Positions 15,465 to 23,859 are shown, counted from the stretch's first letter. The stretch: 64,000 nucleotides of DNA from Paranoxybacillus vitaminiphilus (GCF_003259935.1 NZ_QLMH01000005.1:129889-193888); one strand, 5' to 3'. Notes: generated by a model not told the origin, from the sequence alone. Numbers and translations: made by a program.

Positions 15465-16499
15465 TTGATCATCCTAAAACAAGGCAATCTCTTGGAAGAT
15501 GAAGCAGAAGCGTTAGTGAATACGGTCAATTGTGTCGGCGTGATGGGGAAAGGAATCGCTCTGCAATTTAAGCAGGCATACCCGGAAATGTTTTCAGAGT
15601 ATGAAAAGGCTTGCCGCCGCAAGGAAGTACAGCCGGGCAAAATGCATGTCGTTTCCAATAAATCGTTGTTGAACCCAAAATATATTATTAATTTTCCCAC
15701 AAAACGCCATTGGAAAAATAAATCCCGGATGGAAGATATAGAATTAGGGTTAGTGGATTTAGTAAAGGTGGTTAAGGAACTTAATATAAAATCAATTGCG
15801 ATTCCGCCGCTTGGCTGTGGAAATGGCGGATTAAAATGGGCTGAAGTACGTCCTAAAATTGAAGCAGCTTTTAAACATCTACAAGATGTGGAAGTACATT
15901 TATACGAGCCTGCAGGAAGCCCTAAACCCGATCAAATAAAGATACGTACAGAACCTCCAAAGATGACAAGATCTAGAGCATTATTTCTTATGCTAATGAA
16001 TGATTACTCCATTCCAGGTTATCGGCTATCTTTGCTTGAAGTGCAAAAGTTAGCGTATTTTCTTCAAGCAGTTGGGGAACCCCTTAAACTAAGATTTGAA
16101 AAAAGCAAATATGGTCCATATGCAGACAATTTAAATCATGTATTATTGCGCTTAGATGGCCATTTTATTCGTGGTTTTGGCGATCGCAGCAGAGATGCAG
16201 AAATTTACTTAATACCAGATGCAGTCCAAAAAGCGGAGCAGTATTTGATGGGCGATTCCGAAGCCTATAAGCACTTAAAAAGAGTAAGGGATATTATTCA
16301 AGGGTTTGAAACTCCATATGGACTGGAATTGCTTTCAACCGTACATTGGGTTGTGAAAGAAAATCCGGATATAAAAGACGATGTTCATTCCATTATTGAA
16401 GAGATTCACAGCTGGAACGAACGAAAGCGGAAGATATTTAAAGAAAAGCATGTTGAAAAAGCTTGGCAGCATTTAAAAAGAATGGGCATGCTTAATTAA
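15465..16499 (+). CDS. darG: DarG antitoxin, macrodomain DNA ADP-ribosyl glycohydrolase
   Basis: 344 residues. N-terminal macrodomain (residues ~1-150): GNLLEDEAEALVNTVNCVGVMGKGIALQFK, then IPPLGCGNGGLKW, which form the ADP-ribose pocket that removes the DarT mark. C-terminal domain (~165-344) is the part that binds and blocks DarT in this family (RALFLMLMNDYSIPGYRLSLLEVQKLAYFLQ..., KYGPYADNLNHVL). Start TTG 15465 follows an ideal AAGGAGGTGAT; the upstream TTG 15438 lies before that RBS. Operon with the frameshifted darT. Confidence 0.9.
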   Translation: MIILKQGNLLEDEAEALVNTVNCVGVMGKGIALQFKQAYPEMFSEYEKACRRKEVQPGKMHVVSNKSLLNPKYIINFPTKRHWKNKSRMEDIELGLVDLVKVVKELNIKSIAIPPLGCGNGGLKWAEVRPKIEAAFKHLQDVEVHLYEPAGSPKPDQIKIRTEPPKMTRSRALFLMLMNDYSIPGYRLSLLEVQKLAYFLQAVGEPLKLRFEKSKYGPYADNLNHVLLRLDGHFIRGFGDRSRDAEIYLIPDAVQKAEQYLMGDSEAYKHLKRVRDIIQGFETPYGLELLSTVHWVVKENPDIKDDVHSIIEEIHSWNERKRKIFKEKHVEKAWQHLKRMGMLN

Positions 16500-16700
16500 T
16501 AAAGAATGTTTGTAGATTACGTCTCCCTCATCTTTCGTATCCCTAACAATGAGGGAATAAAGAAAATTCAATCTATTATAATGTAAAATAATAAAATTTC
16601 AACACTGATAGCGATGGTATACTCCTTTTATCACCATCGCTCGTCTCTTTATAGGTAAATGTCCTCACTGAACCGAAGCTCTCTTCATACGCGTTGCTGC
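16500..16700. other. Gap after darG: hairpins only
   Basis: AT-rich. Two inverted repeats are visible: CTCCCTCAT with ATGAGGGA-type pairing near 16523-16556, and GCGATGGTATACTCCTTTTATCACCATCGC (16611-16640, stem GCGATGGT/ACCATCGC), possible terminators shared by the convergent genes. No gene seen. Confidence 0.4.
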
Positions 16701-16847
16701 TTACACTTCCTTCGTATTTCGCCGTTCGGCAGCTACCACTTGTACATACGCAAACAGTTGAAAAATCGCTTGTTCCGTTGGTTTCGTTAAATTGCGCTTC
16801 CCAGTAACCCGTAACGGACGTTCTTCTCTAACACTTGTCAGACTCAA
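16701..16847 (-). pseudogene. Possible decayed coding fragment
   Basis: The complement reads from TTG 16847: LSLTSVREERPLRVTGKRNL, TKPTEQAIFQLFAYVQVVAA, ERRNTKEV and stop. Past the TAA the same frame goes on AATRMKRASVQ before another stop. Composition looks like protein, but there is no RBS and no family I recognise. A second frame over the same bases is also open, so this may be chance. It lies downstream of the HEPN unit on the same strand. Confidence 0.3.
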
Positions 16848-16900
16848 TATCTTACAAGAGGCTCTTTTTCGGTTGAAAGAGGGGGGTTATTGGAAAGATA

Positions 16901-17434
16901 TTAAATACGCAAGCTTTTCACTAGGTTTTTACATATTGTGTACACTGTTGAAAGGTCGTAATGTCTCCCGAGCTTTGGTGTCCAATATCGTCCATGAGCC
17001 AGCCAGTGGCGAAATTGCAGCGCGCTTTTATAATCGCTAATATATTTTTTCGCCTGAGGGTGTTGTTCTTTCCAATTTTCGAGAATGTCTTCGTCGAGAG
17101 AAACACGGGCCTTTCTTTCTTTGTAAATCGATCGGAATATTCTGCTAAGGTTATCCTTTTTACGATTTTTTACTCTGGTTAAATAGTCTATTCTCAGTTT
17201 TGCTTCCACAGCGGCTAATAGGTCTAAACATATTAGAGTTTCCAACTCTTCGATTTTGTTTCTAAAATATTGATCTAATTCCTCTGATGTAAAACCGATA
17301 AATTCTTCGGGTATTTCTAATCCTTTTTTTATATTTTCTTTGTATTTTAAAAGCGCGCTTTTACATAGATTATAAAAATTTACGATATCTTCAAGGTTTT
17401 TATGCTCCCCCGAAAATGTGATGCGTCTCTTCAC
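16901..17434 (-). CDS. HEPN-domain protein (putative ribonuclease of a two-gene toxin-type unit)
   Basis: 177 residues, helical. Near the C-terminus FRHWLAHGRYW carries the R-x4-H motif (R-HWLA-H) of HEPN ribonucleases, in the form usual for the RiboL-PSP-HEPN group. The start overlaps the upstream gene's stop by 4 bp (ATGA), so the two are translated together. HEPN proteins of this kind are often toxins or RNA-cutting effectors of defence systems (family knowledge). The location next to darTG fits, but activity here is inference. Confidence 0.6.
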   Translation of the reverse strand: MKRRITFSGEHKNLEDIVNFYNLCKSALLKYKENIKKGLEIPEEFIGFTSEELDQYFRNKIEELETLICLDLLAAVEAKLRIDYLTRVKNRKKDNLSRIFRSIYKERKARVSLDEDILENWKEQHPQAKKYISDYKSALQFRHWLAHGRYWTPKLGRHYDLSTVYTICKNLVKSLRI

Positions 17435-17970
17435 TCGGCAATGACCTCTAATAAAGCATCAGAAAAGGAATCTTCGTTCAAGTCAATAAATTTTATGTTT
17501 GGGGGAGGAGTTGCGATTTTCCAAACATACTCGGGATTTTTCGTTTCGCGGATTTTTTCTAAACCTTTTGACAGTCCATCGTTGAAATGAACCGTAACTT
17601 TCGGTGATTCTGCTTCTTTATCTACTAATAAAAATTTAATATTGCCATTTTTCCCAATCATATCGATTCTTCCCATAGCACCTATAATATTTTTTCCAAT
17701 CGGCTCTATTACTACTTTTTGATTTGGGAAGTTTATATATAGTTTGTTTGTTGCATATTCGCCAAGGTATTCTTCATATTTTTTTACTTCTTCCCAATCT
17801 AAAGATAGTAGTCCTTTTTCTTGAAGGGGGGCAAGGAATGCTTTAACTTGATTGTAGAACTCTGCAATTTCCGCCAGCCACTGCTGTTTTTTCTGTTCCC
17901 AATCGATTTTATTCCGCTCGGCGTCTTTCTTTTTTCTTTTCAAAAATTCTTCTAAATTCTCCATTCCCAT
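17431..17970 (-). CDS. Unknown protein, upstream partner of the HEPN protein
   Basis: 179 residues. Start ATG 17970 has AAGGAGAG upstream. The N-terminal ~60 residues are charged and helical (LEEFLKRKKKDAERNKIDWEQ); the C-terminal part is mixed alpha/beta (NFPNQKVVIEPIGKNIIGAM, KFLLVDKEAESPKVTVHF, EYVWKIATPPPNIKFIDLNE). No family recognised. First gene of a two-gene unit with the HEPN protein, so it may be its antitoxin or sensor (inference). Confidence 0.6.
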   Translation of the reverse strand: MGMENLEEFLKRKKKDAERNKIDWEQKKQQWLAEIAEFYNQVKAFLAPLQEKGLLSLDWEEVKKYEEYLGEYATNKLYINFPNQKVVIEPIGKNIIGAMGRIDMIGKNGNIKFLLVDKEAESPKVTVHFNDGLSKGLEKIRETKNPEYVWKIATPPPNIKFIDLNEDSFSDALLEVIAE

Positions 17971-18147
17971 TTACAAACTCTCCTTTATACAATATTTGTC
18001 ATTTTTTATTATATCTTATTTGGCGGCTAACGGGTAGATGAGTCAGAAAATAACGATGAAACAAACGATATACGAAACATTTTCTGTAATCATTGTATTC
18101 AGATCGTAGCAAGGACATGAAAATTTACTTATTACTGTGGGTATTAG

Positions 18148-18262
18148 TCAAAAATTTTTGTTCGATATCGAATAGGGTCCCGATTGAAAAAGTAGAGGAC
18201 AAGCAAGCTCCCTTAGTGTAGTTTGTTTCTATCGATATGATGTTAGACGTTGGCATTAAATT
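18148..18262 (+). pseudogene. Decayed second DarT C-terminal fragment
   Basis: Aligns with the 3' part of darT at 15250-15360. The shared run is TTAGTGTA..TTTGTT.CTATCGATATGAT.TTAG, reading LV-stop-FVSIDMMLDVGIK where darT has LVYQFVPIDMILGIGVK. Upstream, CCCGATTGAAAAAG corresponds to darT CCCGATCGGGAAAG. It has stop codons and gaps and no start. The rest of the 17971-18363 gap shows nothing recognisable. Confidence 0.75.
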
Positions 18263-18363
18263 GTACTCATACTGCATGCTGCGCTTAAATTTTAAAAATA
18301 TTGCTTTATATATGTAAGGTGATTAGTGATAAAATGTTAATAAAAAGAGATGGAGGCAAACAA

Positions 18364-18624
18364 ATGAAATGGTCAGAGTTGCGTAAGCAATATCCAAATC
18401 AATTTGTGTTGGTGGAGGCCATTTCGGCTTATTCGCAAAATGGCAAACGTATTATTGAGGAAATGGTAGTGATCGATCGGTACCATAGTGTGTCTGATGC
18501 ATGGAATGGTTATAAGCAGCAACACAAAACTTTCCCGGGGAAGGAATTATATATTTTTCACACAAGCAAGGAGCAAATAGAGGTGGAAGAACAATATTTT
18601 ATAGGGATTCGGGGGAGAGTATGA
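18364..18624 (+). CDS. Small hypothetical protein upstream of retropepsin-like gene
   Basis: 86 residues, start ATG 18364 with GATGGAGG upstream. Sequence MKWSELRKQYPNQFVLVEAI, then IIEEMVVIDRYHSVSDAWNGYKQ and KELYIFHTSKEQIEVEEQ: a small alpha/beta protein, function unknown. Its stop overlaps the next start by 4 bp (ATGA), so the two probably act together. Confidence 0.7.
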   Translation: MKWSELRKQYPNQFVLVEAISAYSQNGKRIIEEMVVIDRYHSVSDAWNGYKQQHKTFPGKELYIFHTSKEQIEVEEQYFIGIRGRV

Positions 18625-19007
18625 ATATAAGAATAGAAAATGGATTGCCTATTGTTTCCGTTGAAATAAAGCGTGGTGAAAAAGCGGTTCTTTTAACGGA
18701 CGTGTTATTGGACACAGGTTGCGCTACGACCATTTTTGATACGGATGTACTCGCGCAAATCGGTATAGAGTTAGATATTATTAATGGAAGAACAAAACGA
18801 ATGTACGGAGTAGGCGGATACAGCGAACTTTGTTATGAACAAATAGTAAATAACGTCACAATTGATGGAAAGGAACTAGTATCATTTTTATTGCAATTAG
18901 GAATGACTAAAGAAATATATGGTTTTGACGGAATTTTAGGCGTAGACTTTATGGAGAGAACGGGAGTGATTATTGATTTTAAAAATTTCATTATTAAATA
19001 TGGATAA
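18621..19007 (+). CDS. Retropepsin-like aspartic protease
   Basis: 128 residues, one retropepsin domain. The catalytic loop LLDTGCATTIF (D-T-G, residues ~31-33) is followed by YGVGGYSE in the flap position and GILGVDFMERTGVIIDF, the conserved end (ILG.DFL...V.IDF). Such proteases act as homodimers. Substrate unknown. Translationally coupled to the small upstream gene. Confidence 0.82.
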   Translation: MNIRIENGLPIVSVEIKRGEKAVLLTDVLLDTGCATTIFDTDVLAQIGIELDIINGRTKRMYGVGGYSELCYEQIVNNVTIDGKELVSFLLQLGMTKEIYGFDGILGVDFMERTGVIIDFKNFIIKYG

Positions 19008-19168
19008 AAGCAATGTTTGGGTTCTGCCAAGAAAGTTTTGCACTTATATTCCCCATCTTGTTTTTCATTCCTTTTTAAGTTACTATTATTCCTTCTCCAA
19101 TAATTGACAAGCATTGTGCACGTGAAATGAGATTATCATAATCCCTTGAATTTATTTTTCCCTCCCCT

Positions 19169-19195
19169 TCACAATTTCCCATCTTCATCCGATAT
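19169..19195 (+). promoter_or_regulatory. Possible sigma-D promoter for flaG-fliD-fliS-fliT
   Basis: TCCGATAT at 19188-19195 (one mismatch to GCCGATAT) with TCAC at 19169-19172, 15 bp upstream (weak -35). 38 bp before the flaG start. Confidence 0.5.
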
Positions 19196-19232
19196 AAAAC
19201 ATAGATAGTGTTTATGTAAAGGAGCGGGCGTT

Positions 19233-19592
19233 ATGACGGTGGAAAAGGTCTCTTTACATCCTCCTTCTTTCTATGAAAACATTCGCAATGAAAAGGAAAA
19301 TGGTGCGATAGAATTGCAAAAGCAACAAAATCATGCCAGCGTTTCAGAAACGCCGGAGCAAGAAGTTCCGAAAGAAAAACTGGAAGAAGTCGTGAAAGGC
19401 TTGAACGAATTCCTGCAGCCTAGCCAAACATCATTAAAATTTGAACTTCATGATCAACTAAAGGAATATTACGTACAAATTATTGACGAACGGACGAGAG
19501 AGGTCATTCGCGAAATTCCTCCGAAAAAGCTTTTGGATATGTACGCGACGATGATGCAGTTTGTCGGATTAATTGTTGATAAAAAAATTTAA
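19233..19592 (+). CDS. flaG: FlaG family protein (YvyC)
   Basis: 119 residues. Variable N-terminus followed by the FlaG core: VVKGLNEFLQPSQTSLKFELHDQLKEYYVQIIDERTREVIREIPPKKLLDMYATM. Flagellar filament-associated protein, linked to filament length in some bacteria. RBS AAAGGAGCGGG. First gene of the fliD operon. Confidence 0.93.
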   Translation: MTVEKVSLHPPSFYENIRNEKENGAIELQKQQNHASVSETPEQEVPKEKLEEVVKGLNEFLQPSQTSLKFELHDQLKEYYVQIIDERTREVIREIPPKKLLDMYATMMQFVGLIVDKKI

Positions 19593-19607
19593 GGATGGTG
19601 AGTTTCG

Positions 19608-21722
19608 GTGAGCACGATGCGTATTGGCGGTTTGGCGAGCGGAATGGATATTGATCAGCTTGTAAAAGATTTAATGAAAGCAGAGCGGATGCCGTTGGAT
19701 AAACTGTACCAAAGAAAGCAAATCCTTGAATGGCAGCGCGATGATTATCGGGAGATGAACTCTCTTCTTCTTGCTTTAAGAAACGAAGTATTTAATATGA
19801 AACTATCATCAAAATACCGTGCCAGAACAGCAACTTCCTCTAATGAAGCAAAAGTAACAGCCACAGCGACAAGTGCGGCAAGTACAGCTTCCTATACAAT
19901 TACAGAAGTAAAACAGCTGGCAGCAGCAGCTACTAAAGTAAGTACCGCGACGGTTTCTAGTGGAACGAAAATAGATCCTTCCAAAGGACTGTACGAAATT
20001 AAGGATAATTTTGCAGATAGTACTTTTAACTGGAAAAAAGGAAGTGTAGAAAGCCAAACGATTTCAGTGGCAGCGGATGGAACAAATTTTTCTTTAGGTC
20101 TGAAAGCCGGAGTAAATGTCCAATTCAGTGATGCCAATTTAGATAACATTGACGATGATATTGTTGTCAAAGTAGACGGGAAAGCTTATACCGTTGTAAC
20201 AGATCCAAATGTAGCACTAAGTACCGGACAAGTGAGAATCGACACCTCTGGAAATTTAACGTTTAAAGATACGATTAAGGCTGGCAGTACCATAAGTATT
20301 GATTATTACACTGATGTTCGTAAAGATAATGATAAAACTCTTTCTGCAGCCACAAAAGAAATTCAGTTACAAAAAGGATCCATTGTTGGCGATGATGGAA
20401 CTATTCAATTAGATATCGGAGGAACAATTTATTCTAACGTAGGTACTGAAATTCGTGATGGTTCAGGTAATAAAGTGGGAACAATCGATTTAGCTACCGG
20501 AAAAATTACAATGGATAATGAAATTGCTGCTGGAACAGTGATTAAAGCCACTTATAAACAAAACTATTTTACGTTTGGCATTACAACTTATGACAGCAGT
20601 GGACAAGCAGTAACTGAAAAATTCGGTGTACAAGGAAACGAATCATTAAATACAGTCATTAATCGGGTGAACAGTTCAAAAGCAGGCGTAACGATGTTTT
20701 ATGATTCGTTCTCCGATAAGGTTACGTTAACGCGAAATGAAACAGGCAACTTCCATGGAAAAGGACCTGGAGATGATGGCTTTACAACACCAACCGGTCC
20801 AAATGCTGCCGATGATGAAATTACAACATTAGGCGGCTTTTTGAACAATGTTTTGAATTTTGGTAATGCAGCTGAAAAAGGTGGACAAAATGCGAAGTTT
20901 ACGATTAATGGACTAGCTACTGAGCGCACTTCTAACACTTTTACTATGTCTGGGGTAACGTTTACGTTAAAGGATACGTTTGATGTAACCGATCCTAGCG
21001 TTTCTATATCAATTAAAAATGATACGGAATCTGTGTTTCAAAATATTAAAAATTTCATTGATAAATACAATGAAACGATTGAAAAAATTCAAAAGAAAAT
21101 TTCTGAGGAACGCTACCGTGATTATCTGCCGCTGACTGATGAGCAAAAAGAAGCAATGTCGGAGAAACAAATTGAACTTTGGGAAGAAAAGGCTAAAAGC
21201 GGCTTATTAAGGAGAGACCCGATTCTTTCAAGCGGATTATCGCAAATGCGGCTGAACTTTTATGATCCTGTCACTAACAGCTCGATTAATCCGAAATATA
21301 AACAGCTCGCCAGCATTGGCATTACAACATCATCAAACTATTTAGACGGCGGCAAACTTATTATTGATGAAGCAAAGTTAAAAGCGGCCATTGAAGAGGA
21401 TCCTCAAGCGGTTGAACAATTATTTATAAGTTCCGGTACGACGGATTCGGAAAAAGGGATTATGCATCGATTATATGATACGATTAATAGTGTCATGGAA
21501 AACATTTATGAACGTGCCGGCAAAGAAACATGGACGAATGCACAATTTACGATTGGGAAAAATTTGCTTGATATTGAGAAGCGTATTGATGCTTTCGAAG
21601 ACCGTCTCGTTGAAATCGAAGACCGCTACTGGCGTCAATTTACAGCGATGGAGCAGGCAATTAACCAATATAACTCTCAAGCCATGTACCTCATGAACGC
21701 GTTTGGCGGAGGTATGCAATAA
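19608..21722 (+). CDS. fliD: Flagellar filament cap protein FliD (HAP2)
   Basis: 704 residues, longer than B. subtilis FliD (498) because of an expanded middle. N-terminal MRIGGLASGMDIDQLVKDLMKAERMPLDKL and C-terminal WRQFTAMEQAINQYNSQAMYL are conserved. The central ~400 residues (beta-rich, Thr/Asp/Gly rich) are the variable outer domains. Caps the filament and folds incoming flagellin. GTG start with GGATGGTGAG upstream. Confidence 0.96.
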   Translation: MSTMRIGGLASGMDIDQLVKDLMKAERMPLDKLYQRKQILEWQRDDYREMNSLLLALRNEVFNMKLSSKYRARTATSSNEAKVTATATSAASTASYTITEVKQLAAAATKVSTATVSSGTKIDPSKGLYEIKDNFADSTFNWKKGSVESQTISVAADGTNFSLGLKAGVNVQFSDANLDNIDDDIVVKVDGKAYTVVTDPNVALSTGQVRIDTSGNLTFKDTIKAGSTISIDYYTDVRKDNDKTLSAATKEIQLQKGSIVGDDGTIQLDIGGTIYSNVGTEIRDGSGNKVGTIDLATGKITMDNEIAAGTVIKATYKQNYFTFGITTYDSSGQAVTEKFGVQGNESLNTVINRVNSSKAGVTMFYDSFSDKVTLTRNETGNFHGKGPGDDGFTTPTGPNAADDEITTLGGFLNNVLNFGNAAEKGGQNAKFTINGLATERTSNTFTMSGVTFTLKDTFDVTDPSVSISIKNDTESVFQNIKNFIDKYNETIEKIQKKISEERYRDYLPLTDEQKEAMSEKQIELWEEKAKSGLLRRDPILSSGLSQMRLNFYDPVTNSSINPKYKQLASIGITTSSNYLDGGKLIIDEAKLKAAIEEDPQAVEQLFISSGTTDSEKGIMHRLYDTINSVMENIYERAGKETWTNAQFTIGKNLLDIEKRIDAFEDRLVEIEDRYWRQFTAMEQAINQYNSQAMYLMNAFGGGMQ

Positions 21723-21745
21723 TTCCTAAAGGAGTGTTTTAACGA

Positions 21746-22147
21746 ATGGCAACCAACAATCCGTATCAGTCTTATCAGGCAAATTCAGTACAAACAGCGT
21801 CGCCCGGCGAGTTAACGCTCATGTTATACAACGGCTGCTTAAAGTTTATTAATCTCGCCCGTAAGGCGATTGAAGAAAAAAATGTTGAAGAGAGAAACAC
21901 GAATCTGTTAAAAGCGCAAAAAATTATTCAGGAACTAATGGTGACTCTTAAAATGGAATATGAAGTGGCAAAACATATGATGGTGATGTACGATTACATT
22001 TACCGTCGTCTTGTCGAGGCAAATATTAAGGCGGATGCAGCGATTTTAGATGAAGTCGAAGAATATGTAACAGAATTCCGCGATACGTGGAAGCAGGTGA
22101 TTCAGCTGAATCGCCAGCAGCAATATGCGCAAGGTGGGCAAGTATAG
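21746..22147 (+). CDS. fliS: Flagellin export chaperone FliS
   Basis: 133 residues. YQSYQANSVQTASPGELTLMLYNGCLKF and YDYIYRRLVEANIKAD are diagnostic. Presumed chaperone of the main flagellin Hag and partner of FliW. RBS AAAGGAG. Its stop overlaps the fliT start by one base. Confidence 0.96.
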   Translation: MATNNPYQSYQANSVQTASPGELTLMLYNGCLKFINLARKAIEEKNVEERNTNLLKAQKIIQELMVTLKMEYEVAKHMMVMYDYIYRRLVEANIKADAAILDEVEEYVTEFRDTWKQVIQLNRQQQYAQGGQV

Positions 22148-22497
22148 TGAGTGTTGTCGCTGAGTTGTTTCATGTAACAAAAGAGCTGTACGAACTTTTA
22201 CATCAACCTGCCGGTAAAGAACAGCGCGATGAAACAATTGAAGCCTTGCAGCGGCTGCTTGATGAACGCGATTTGCTCATTCAAAAGCTGCAGCCGCCGT
22301 ATAGCGAAGAAGAGCAGGAGCTGGGAATGCAAATCGTTTCCCTAAATGAAGAGATTTATGAAAAGATCCAGGAGCTCAAACGGCAAATTCAATTCGATTT
22401 AAAGAGCATTAAGCAGAAAAAAATCGCCAATCGAAATTATATGAATCCGTATCAGCCGCTTTCGCTTGACGGCATGTTTTACGATAAAAAAAGATAG
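22147..22497 (+). CDS. fliT: FliT chaperone
   Basis: 116 residues (113 in B. subtilis), helical. Start GTG 22147 shares its first base with the fliS stop (TAGTG); AAGGTGGG lies upstream. VAELFHVTKELYELL, LLDERDLLIQKLQPPYSEEE and the C-terminal NRNYMNPYQPLSLDGMFYDKKR match Bacillus FliT. Binds FliD before export. Confidence 0.88.
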   Translation: MSVVAELFHVTKELYELLHQPAGKEQRDETIEALQRLLDERDLLIQKLQPPYSEEEQELGMQIVSLNEEIYEKIQELKRQIQFDLKSIKQKKIANRNYMNPYQPLSLDGMFYDKKR

Positions 22498-22509
22498 GTT
22501 GTGATATAA

Positions 22510-22896
22510 ATGGTTGAATTAACAAATGCACAATTTGAGATGGTGCAAAAGTACGCAGCGTTGCTTGATACGATTGAGGAAGGATTTGAGTATATCGAGG
22601 AAAGCTTTACAAACTATGAACGGACGCAAGGAGATGTGGTGCTTGCTGATATTTTCACTGCTTTTGGACGCATTAGCCAAACGAACGTTCATTTAAGCAA
22701 GATACTTGCCGAAGATGAAGAAATCGTTCGTCATCTCCAGCTTTTTTCGGGGGTTTTAGAAGAAGCGTATAAGCTTGACGGAAAATTAGATGATCAAAAC
22801 TTCAAACAGCAAGTCGTGCAAAATCATCTTTCCCCGGCCTTCCAAGCATGGAAGCTGTCGATTCAGCAATCGTTAAAGAAATATATTGAACAATAA
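22510..22896 (+). CDS. Unknown helical protein at the end of the fliD operon
   Basis: 128 residues, nearly all helix, acidic (ALLDTIEEGFEYIEESFTNYERTQG..., ILAEDEEIVRHLQLFSGVLEEAYKL). RBS GTTGTGAT is weak; 12 bp after fliT, followed by a terminator. I do not recognise a family; from its position it may be an accessory flagellar chaperone (inference). Confidence 0.7.
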   Translation: MVELTNAQFEMVQKYAALLDTIEEGFEYIEESFTNYERTQGDVVLADIFTAFGRISQTNVHLSKILAEDEEIVRHLQLFSGVLEEAYKLDGKLDDQNFKQQVVQNHLSPAFQAWKLSIQQSLKKYIEQ

Positions 22897-22897
22897 T

Positions 22898-22935
22898 CAA
22901 AAGCCAGGTTCCGCTTCTTGGAATCTGGTTTTCTA
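22898..22935 (+). terminator. Terminator of fliD operon
   Basis: AAAGCCAG..TTCC, loop GCTTCTT, GGAA..CTGGTTTT then CTATT; begins at the stop of the last gene. Confidence 0.85.
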
Positions 22936-23246
22936 TTGTTTTCTAAAACGCCTTCACAATTGTTAAATTAATGTCTTTCTTAAAGTCGATTTCATATGAG
23001 CTCTCCATAACGTTTTTTATAACGCGGATAATGGGTGGTAATGGTAAGTTTTAGAAATTCGCTTGCGGCTATCCGTATTTAAGACAGTTGGAAGTTCACC
23101 TGCCCATCAGCCAAATACCATTGAAAAAATATACGGAACCATAATATAAGCTAATTAAGAGACATGTCCATATATAAAATACAGATTATACATAGGGAAA
23201 ATGATTTTATTTCACAAAATGTTCATAGATTTTTTGCCATTTTTAA
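22936..23246. other. AT-rich gap before hpf, no gene
   Basis: About 310 bp without an ORF that has an RBS. Contains CCATTACCACCCATTAT-like pairing only; nothing recognised apart from the sigma-H promoter that follows. Confidence 0.4.
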
Positions 23247-23275
23247 GAAGGATTTTGTAGGGATTTGTAGAATTA
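23247..23275 (+). promoter_or_regulatory. Sigma-H promoter of hpf
   Basis: GAAGGATTT (RnAGGAWWW, 23247-23255), 11-bp spacer, GTAGAATTA (RnnGAATWW, 23267-23275): complete match to the sigma-H consensus. B. subtilis hpf (yvyD) is also sigma-H controlled. Confidence 0.78.
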
Positions 23276-23310
23276 TGAAAACATAGCCTTAATTAAAGGA
23301 GGAGTTCACG

Positions 23311-23859
23311 ATGAGATACAACATTCGCGGTGAAAACATTGAAGTAACTCCAGCATTACGGGAATATGTGGAGAAAAAGATTGGCAAGTTGGAAAGACAT
23401 TTTGAGAATACTGATGGTGTACAAGTTCATGTGAGCATGAAAGTATATAATGATAAACAAGCGAAAATCGAAGTAACGATTCCAATGCCGCAGTTAGTGT
23501 TGCGCGCAGAGGAACGTCATGATGATATGTATGCAGCGATTGACTTAGTGAGCGATAAGTTGGAGCGGCAAATTCGCAAGCATAAAACAAAAGTAAACCG
23601 CAAATGGCGCGATAAAGAAGCAAAGCATTTATTTGCGCCGGTTGGAGCTTCCGCCGCTGTGGAAGAGCAGGAAGAAGAGGAATTTGAAGTTGTGCGCACA
23701 AAGCATTTCAGCTTGAAGCCGATGGACAGCGAAGAAGCGATTTTGCAAATGAACATGCTTGGTCATAACTTTTTCATATTCACGAATGCTGAAACAAACC
23801 GGACAAACATTGTCTATAAACGGAAAGATGGAAAATACGGCTTAATCGAAGCGAACTAA
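23311..23859 (+). CDS. hpf: Long-form ribosome hibernation promoting factor (YvyD)
   Basis: 182 residues. N-terminal domain (1-~100, MRYNIRGENIEVTPALREYVEKKIGKLERHF, KIEVTIPMPQLVLRAEE, DLVSDKLERQIRKHKTK) binds the ribosome decoding region. The C-terminal domain (~125-182: VVRTKHFSLKPMDSEEAILQMNMLGHNFFIFTNA) makes the dimer that joins two ribosomes as 100S. RBS AAAGGAGGAG, sigma-H promoter upstream, so stationary-phase expression is expected. Confidence 0.97.
   Translation: MRYNIRGENIEVTPALREYVEKKIGKLERHFENTDGVQVHVSMKVYNDKQAKIEVTIPMPQLVLRAEERHDDMYAAIDLVSDKLERQIRKHKTKVNRKWRDKEAKHLFAPVGASAAVEEQEEEEFEVVRTKHFSLKPMDSEEAILQMNMLGHNFFIFTNAETNRTNIVYKRKDGKYGLIEAN

Noticed and set aside
16792-17182. Plus-strand open frames overlapping the HEPN gene
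   Set aside because: They lack RBSs and lie opposite a gene with clear protein features and translational coupling.
22936-23246. Sigma-B promoter for hpf
   Set aside because: No GTTTAA-N12-14-GGGTAT pair was found; only the sigma-H elements are convincing.
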